Below are positions 59,901-64,000 of a DNA stretch of 64,000 nt, one piece after another. Source of the stretch: Crambe crambe (Eukaryota; Porifera; Demospongiae; Poecilosclerida; Crambeidae); contig OZ004592.1 of the NCBI GenBank assembly GCA_963924555.1, positions 3,968,001 through 4,032,000 of the forward strand, given 5' to 3'. The notes below the pieces were generated by a model, which did no database searches, was not told the DNA's origin, and saw nothing but the letters and a program-made list of their open reading frames with translations. The number at the start of each line of letters is the position of its first letter. Position 1 is the stretch's first letter. A program made the position numbers and the translations under genes.

Positions 59901-62900
59901 TCATTTGAGTGATGGATTTTCACTAGGGAGGTATGGTTTCAAAATTATGAGTCAGAGTACCATAATGATCTGGGAGTCCATCTCTTGGTTTAAAATACCC
60001 ACAAAGTGACATGGTGAGAAAAAAAATACTTAAGTGAGTTACAAAGCCAAGTGCCCATTGCAATGCTGAACACGTGTTTAATATTCCTCTGAATATTTCA
60101 GTGTGAAATATTCCAGAAACACAAAAATACTTTAACCCCAAAAATTACGAGAACTCCTAAGAATATCAATGAGGAGAATTAATGCTCTAACAAACTAAAA
60201 TTCTTCTCACTGAATGAATCTATATACTGGTATAATGTACACTATCTAGCTAGCTCTTTCAAATCAAATGAGCTATTTTTAGCACTGATAGTAATTAATC
60301 AATATACATTGTACTTTGACCTGTAGGTTCCTCTGAGTCACGTCGACTGTATAACGAGGCCATGAAGCAGGGACATGTCAAGTCACAGATTAACAAAGTC
60401 CTCCTCTATGGGGCTCCAGGAACTGGTAAATCCAGCTCCATGGACCTCTTCGTTGGTAACCCTCCACGCCAAATCAGGGTAAGCACCCCCGTAGCAGCTC
60501 GTCCCATCACGATGTTTCACGTGGGAGTTAGCGCTGAGGAGTGGAAAAGGCTTCCTCCGAAAGAACGGAAAAAAATATTCGCTAGGGCCATTTATGCTCA
60601 GCTTCATGCCAACGACTCAGACTCAGGAGGGGATTCTGTCTCTGGTGAGGCATCAGGTGATGATTCTGATTCTGGTGAACTGTTAATTGAAAAAGAAACC
60701 GGTACTACTCCTCAGCACGCTAATTCATCGACACGTGACGAAAATCCACAAGTACACTCAGCATCTCCTTCCAGTTCAAAACCTACTAGAAAAGCGAAAA
60801 AAGGTTCTGTACCAGAGGAAAAGTTCTCACTGCCATCCATTAGCACACATGAGGAACTAATGGAACTATTGGACGAGATCTCTGATTTAGATGAACCTTC
60901 ACCTGTCTTCCGTAAGGTCAATTTGATTGACTCTGGGGGACAACCACAATTTCACGAGGTGCTACCTGTATTTCTTCGTCGCATGTCCCTCTACATATTT
61001 GTCTTCAAGCTGTCAGAAGAGCTCGCCACCAAGCCCATGGTGGAGTATTTCGGTGAGGATGGGAAACGAGTGGGAACCCCTTACCAATCAGCTCAGTCCA
61101 ACGAGCAGCTGTTGAAGCACTGCCTTCGCACTTTGCACACCCACAGATCATCTCCCGATACTAAAGGTGAATGCTCCAAAATCATGATTGTGGGGACCCA
61201 CAGGGACGAAGAACACCTGTGCACCACCGAAACACGAGAGGAGAAGAACAAGAAGTTAGCAGAGCTGTTGCTTCCGATGTTCCAAGAGGAAGTCATCTAT
61301 TACAACCTGCCAGAAAATGAGCTGATCTTTCCAGTCAATGCCAAAAATCCTAATGAGTTCGATAAGGGTACAGCTAGAGAGATCCAAAGTGTAGTCCTAA
61401 CAAAGTGTATGCCTGATCCCATTGATGTGCCTCTTCAGTACTTCTCTTTGGAAATTGTCCTTGAAGAAGTGAGCCTTTCTCTCGGTAGAGGTATACTGAG
61501 CAAAGAAGAATGCCTTAGAGCAGCAGATAAGCTTTACTTTGATGAGCATACACTTGGTGCAGCTCTCCAGTTCCTTGACGAAATTTCAGCAGTCTTCTAT
61601 TTCCCTGAGGTTCTGGAGGGTGTTGTATTCACTAACCCTCAAGTCCTCTTGGACAAGGTAACTGAGTTAGTAGAGAAGATCTACTGCTTGAGACAAAAGA
61701 TTGGTGGCAAAAAACCTCATGCACGTGCTGGAGAATGGCAGAAGTTTAAAGACCATGGCATTGTCAGTTTAGAGCTTCTGCAAGAGAAAGAGTTCGAAAA
61801 GCATTATGTGCCTGATATCTTTACTCCTGTTGATCTTGTCAAGCTCTTCAGAAAGTTGCTTATCATAGCTGACTTTAGTGCTTCTGAGTACATCATGCCT
61901 GCCCTCCTTCCTGTCCTCGAGGCTGAGAAAGTTCATGAGTATCGTGTGACCAGTAGTTCTCCTGTAGCTCCCCTTGCTCTGGCCTTCCCTCTTGGAGCTC
62001 CTCGTCTCGGTACTTACTGCAGTCTCACAAGCTTCCTAGTCTCTCCTGACAACCAGTTTCCTTGTCCTTGGAAGATAATGTTGCTTCCTCGTTCCAACAC
62101 TCCAACATGCCTCAATCGAAACTGCGTCCTATTTTCGGTACCTGGCCACCCTGGGTCTGTTTCGCTGATTGACACGTTCACTCACTTCGAAGTGCATGTG
62201 GACACAGCCCAGACCAGCTGTAGTAAGCTGTGTTCTTTAGTCTCCCAAGCCATATTGTCAGGTCTGAAGAAAGCGACGGTGGTCCTTGGCTACAATAACT
62301 CCATCCCGTCGAAAGCAGTGCTCTGTCCATGTGGGGGTGAAGATCCGCACATTGCCACTTTTGGAGATGGAGTCTGGATCTGCAGTCGGAATAGCAAGGT
62401 GTTTGGAGAGCTGACTCCTAAACACAGGCTTTGGTGTGATCAATTGGATCATTCTCCCACCAAAGGTCAGTTAATTGTTCATTAAGCCAAAAAGAATTTT
62501 TTTTTCCTTTACAAAATTCAGTAGTTACATCATCCCACTTTGTGGCTTTAGATCTCAATAATAATATATCCACTGGTTAGGGAGAAATTTATACTCTTCA
62601 TTTTATTCGCAGGAACTTCCACCTCTTCAACTCCTACGATGATGGAAATCATTCGTTTCCCTCTAAAAGATTCCAAAGTTAATTTAGCACGAGAAATTGG
62701 AATCAAGTATTTCGAATTTGGAACTTTCTTGCTCGAAGATACCACTGGTGCTCGAATGAGTTCCTTGGAAAAAGAATTGGGGAAAAACGCACAAGACATC
62801 AATCGCCAAGTATTCCGAGAATGGCTGAGCGGGGAAGGAAGAGAGCCTGTTTCATGGCAGACTCTAATGTCTGTACTTGAAGACATTGGATTGAGTGAAC

Positions 62901-62932
62901 TAGCGAAGTCGATAGCACACATCAAGCAATAG
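47035..62932 (+). CDS. Multi-death-domain Roc-COR protein (gene 2, six predicted exons)
   Basis: Predicted exons: 47,035-47,923; 49,539-49,805; 51,828-52,130; 54,187-54,450; 60,327-62,465; 62,613-62,932. Every junction is GT-AG and phase 1 (Gly or Asp codon split after its first base), and the sum is 4,182 nt, giving 1,393 residues. Order: residues 1-296, proline/serine-rich with MGNKSNK start (fits the N-myristoylation pattern) and a basic end; three death domains (about 297-574); Roc GTPase and COR (575-1287); a death domain (1288-1393). The Roc part has GAPGTGKSS, DSGGQ and THRD motifs. It probably acts as a membrane-tethered, nucleotide-controlled signalling scaffold; that role is inference. 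Exon calls are strong; joining exon 1 to the rest rests on phase and order, as no transcript is available. Confidence 0.7.
47212..47781 (+). repeat. 57-bp coding minisatellite, ten units
   Basis: Units encoding 'SEPPPPSAVASVPAPRTLS' start at 47,269 and then every 57 bp; the six from 47,269 look identical in DNA, with diverged units at both ends. As 57 is 3n, copy number can change without frame loss. The PPPP and P-A-P-R motifs could bind SH3, WW or EVH1 domains. ORFs on the other strand and in a second plus frame are shadows. Confidence 0.95.
47924..49538 (+). other. Gene 2 intron 1
   Basis: Contains a C-run then A-run at about 49,069-49,107 and no other gene. The part from about 49,385 to the acceptor (TTACTTATTTCTAG) matches 3,700-3,869. 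Confidence 0.6.
49539..49805 (+). CDS. Gene 2 exon 2: death domain 1
   Basis: One complete death domain in a symmetric phase 1-1 exon: 'LPWREVGDVLDVPDSKLDAI' (helices 1-3) and 'RDPYASWRMLILNLDW' (the conserved Trp in the helix 5 region). It ends at CAG|GTCAGT. Death domains bind each other to build signalling platforms. Confidence 0.8.
49806..51827 (+). other. Gene 2 intron 2
   Basis: No gene. 'TATAGTCTGAACTATGG...GATCCTTGGGCC' (50,855) is mirrored near 51,180-51,215, suggesting a worn foldback element. The ORF at 50,849-51,088 lies inside it and shows no domain. Confidence 0.4.
51828..52130 (+). CDS. Gene 2 exon 3: death domain 2
   Basis: Acceptor CCCCCAG|AC, reads 'DPSLTCHSLLTALDTVKNAK', then helices to 'YYITMSPWASWNHVAGRLLV', the conserved W-x-x-(I/V)-A motif. 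It is more divergent than domain 1, with a charged tail. It ends AAAG|GTGGGT, phase 1-1. Confidence 0.75.
52131..54186 (+). other. Gene 2 intron 3
   Basis: Contains the inverted transposon copy 53,331-54,142 and, at 53,130-53,330, intron sequence shared with the spacers before the fossil half-exons ('GAAATCCAAAGCTTGACA', 'CACCAATAGGAT'). No gene was found. Confidence 0.5.
53331..54142. mobile_element. Hairpin-ended transposon, inverse copy in intron 3
   Basis: Inverse complement of 46,077-46,897. The left end has GCCTCGGCACCAAAGTGCCGAGG (hairpin) and the right end GTGCCGAGGCATTCCTAGTC and TTTTTAAAAGAC. It is inserted between 'CACCAATAGGATT' and the branch/acceptor region of exon 4, as shown by the uninterrupted version at 5,360-5,406. 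It contains a GGTTCAAGCC B-box-like motif near 54,000. No ORF. Confidence 0.65.
54187..54450 (+). CDS. Gene 2 exon 4: death domain 3
   Basis: Acceptor TTCTCTCTTACAG. It reads 'DPSLNLTNLTKLLEDVEDWS', then 'CWEWYLNNHPSPSWHDIASV', the usual helix 4-5 signature, and ends AAAG|GTGGGT, phase 1-1. This is the exon from which the fossil half-exons at 5,407, 6,602, 30,831, 32,026 and 39,124 derive. Confidence 0.8.
55488..55640. mobile_element. Foldback MITE of about 155 bp, copy 2
   Basis: Same ends as 37,666-37,825 ('CATCAAAATTATGCTGCC'); its central loop is in the opposite orientation, as expected when a foldback flips. Confidence 0.7.
57006..57221 (-). CDS. Small Arg/Lys-rich ORF of uncertain status
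   Basis: 71 residues, highly basic and helical ('QQKRARLDRRNAKDRARR'), starting 44 bp after a TGCGCATGTGCA palindrome. It resembles the Arg-rich remnant at 2,420-2,640 and may be a TE fragment, not a host gene. No domain could be named. Confidence 0.25.
   Translation of the reverse strand: MLNEHCKNEQQKRARLDRRNAKDRARRSSEKGIEKEENDKQSLRMPSTEEMKEKGNKAGQKRFRVCLTKRS
57851..58150. mobile_element. Foldback MITE with arms of about 140 bp
   Basis: The left arm (AAAACATTTCCATGAAATGA, GATGGAAATGGGATCAAT, ATCAAGCCAACAATCC) is mirrored by the right arm ending GAAATGTTTTTCC; the centre is near 58,000. One arm of a relative is at 21,961-22,085. The 106-residue ORF at 57,930 crosses it and is not a gene. 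Confidence 0.75.
58656..59505 (-). pseudogene. Tigger/pogo-type transposase relic
   Basis: Read right to left: an N-terminal DNA-binding piece ('KYASQHGISAAIDLF ... SYMKRKVD'), then a DDE-1 piece with 'HSSKEEMMIQYIDNVIIPYV', 'ALVQVMTTINNN' and 'QPTVQPMDIAVNKPAKEF'. These match the order of CENP-B/jerky/Tigger-like transposases. The pieces are in separate frames with gaps and the catalytic Asp surroundings are eroded, so it is inactive. Confidence 0.55.
60327..62465 (+). CDS. Gene 2 exon 5: Roc GTPase and COR domains
   Basis: Acceptor GACCTGTAG|GT, phase 1; the reading starts 'GSSESRRLYNEAMKQGHVKS'. Motifs (numbered from ATG 60,362): P-loop GAPGTGKSS at 17-25, DSGGQ (switch II) at 190-194, GTHRD (G4) at 278-282. 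A Ser/Asp/Glu-rich insert of about 75 residues (82-155) lies between P-loop and switch II. COR begins at 'MPDPIDVPLQYF' (about residue 352). It ends AAAG|GTCAGT, phase 1. Reading through gives a stop eight codons later. Confidence 0.85.
62466..62612 (+). other. Gene 2 intron 5 (147 bp) with an early stop if retained
   Basis: Donor GTCAGT, acceptor TTATTCGCAG. Retention would end the protein after 'KGQLIVH' and remove the last death domain. Confidence 0.7.
62613..62932 (+). CDS. Gene 2 exon 6: C-terminal death domain 4
   Basis: After the split Gly codon: 'TSTSSTPTMMEIIRFPLKDS', then 'LAREIGIKYFEFGTFLLED', 'DINRQVFREWLSGEG' and 'SWQTLMSVLEDIGLSELAKS', a full death domain, stop TAG at 62,930-62,932. 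It shows no close likeness to the last exon of gene 1, although the upstream exons are nearly identical. Confidence 0.8.
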
Positions 62933-64000
62933 GCAAATATAAAATAATATCTTGACTCGTATTATATTCTGAATTTTATTAAATGTGATTTCCTGAACAC
63001 GCTTTTGGAGTGCAACATATCCACTGGGTAGCCTTGCTGAATAAAACTATGTGTGTATATCATAATGCAATCTGCATAGTATGTAATGGACACAAATTGA
63101 AGGTGACAGTAAGTTTTAGATCTAATACTTGTCCTATTTGTTCATAGTTTCTGCTCACAAAATTATTTGTGATGACTGCTGCTTTGACTTCTTCTTCCTA
63201 TAATAATATTTAATGTTGTGACGTAATGACAGGCAAACTTAAGTGTTGTGTTCCATGACATTGTAATAGCTACACCAATCTCCCTTATTATCTGTCAGAA
63301 ACTTCTTCTTTCAGATATGGATTGGGGGATAAGGAGCAGAACTCTATGGGCTGTGAGTAGCTTTGCTATGCTTTGTTCCTAGAAGTGAAAGCTACTATTG
63401 CTTATGATTATGACCTTGCTGAACCTGCTATTATATCCTTTCCAGATCAGAAATAATTATGATCATTGAATGAATTTTCCTGACTGTGATTGCCTGGCTA
63501 AAACATAAATATTGAAATATCTCATGCTTTCATTGATATATCCCATTTAAAGTGAGAGTTGGCTCTCTTTCTGGGCAGTCATGCTGTGAAGAATTATCTA
63601 GCTAGTTATTGTATCGAAGCACCCAAAAATAACATTTGGATGAACAGATAAAACTTTGATTGTGATTTCAACTCCATTTCAATTTCAGCAATGTTGAATA
63701 TGTGTATATGCTATTAGCTTTTGCTAAAACAAGTAACTATGCCAGTTAGCTTATAGCAGACTCTAATCGTCTCATTCATTTCAGTATTATAAACTGCCGT
63801 AAATTGGGAAACTTTCACAACAAAAATTAATCTCATGGAAATTAATTACCTTGTATAAAATAATTAAAAGCTAAATCATTACAAGTAAACTGAACAGCGA
63901 AAATGTGAGCATGAATTATTATCTAATGAGAATTTTCCAATTGACTGTGGTTTCATAGTGAATCGCTAACTTAGTTCTAAGAATATAACATGAGTTGTTA
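62933..64000. other. 3' flank of gene 2, no gene seen
   Basis: AATAAA at 63,040-63,045, 108 bp past the stop, is the likely poly(A) signal. The rest is AT-rich with no domain-bearing ORF. Confidence 0.5.

Larger units (their letters stand above)
54451..60326 (+). other. Gene 2 intron 4, 5.9 kb, rich in transposon debris
   Basis: Holds a G-run (55,394-55,417), two foldback elements, an Arg-rich minus-strand ORF, a Tigger-like relic and a 'TGATCTGGGAGTCCAT' repeat pair (59,580 and 59,968). A 70-residue minus-strand ORF at 56,466-56,675 has a balanced composition but no known domain. Skipped death-domain exons were looked for and not found. Confidence 0.5.

Overview
The window looks like nuclear DNA of a marine invertebrate, most likely a demosponge similar to Amphimedon. 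It is AT-rich, has short introns, and carries Roc-COR (Roco) genes built from death-domain exons, relics of a Cys-rich multi-pass membrane protein family, and many small foldback transposons. The organism call is an inference from gene content; no rRNA or other marker gene is present.

Layout. (1) 1-1452: the 3' end of a Roco gene (gene 1), ending in a death domain. (2) 1645-2289, minus strand: a 214-residue ORF with lectin or beta-propeller-like repeats. (3) 3.9-12.9 kb: duplicated unit A, the decayed interior of another death-domain gene (fossil exons plus two foldback elements), ending in a relic of the gene 2 promoter. (4) 13.2-14.4 kb: tandem and foldback repeats. (5) 16-24.6 kb: four copies of a membrane-protein gene, three clearly broken, one nearly complete. 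(6) 25.0-29.4 kb: a 5'-truncated Ty3/gypsy element with one LTR on the minus strand, next to a Mutator-like (ZSWIM-related) transposase pseudogene. (7) 29.8-33.8 kb: unit B, nearly identical to unit A over about 3.6 kb. (8) 34-38.3 kb: repeats, ending in a 42-bp satellite. (9) 38.4-46.9 kb: unit C, a diverged copy of unit A, interrupted by a transposon with a 10-bp target duplication. (10) 47,035-62,932: gene 2, the main intact gene.

Gene 2 is predicted from six exons that all join in phase 1 and sum to a multiple of three (1,393 residues): a possibly N-myristoylated, proline-rich minisatellite N-terminus, three death domains, a Roc GTPase, a COR domain, and a fourth death domain. Gene 1 shares the COR body almost residue for residue but ends in an unrelated death domain. 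The symmetric phase-1 exons, the 3' exon swap and the arrays of fossil exons suggest a locus where death-domain receptors or adaptors diversify by exon shuffling and tandem duplication, as innate-immune or cell-death gene clusters do. That functional reading is inference; the architecture and splice phases can be read from the sequence.
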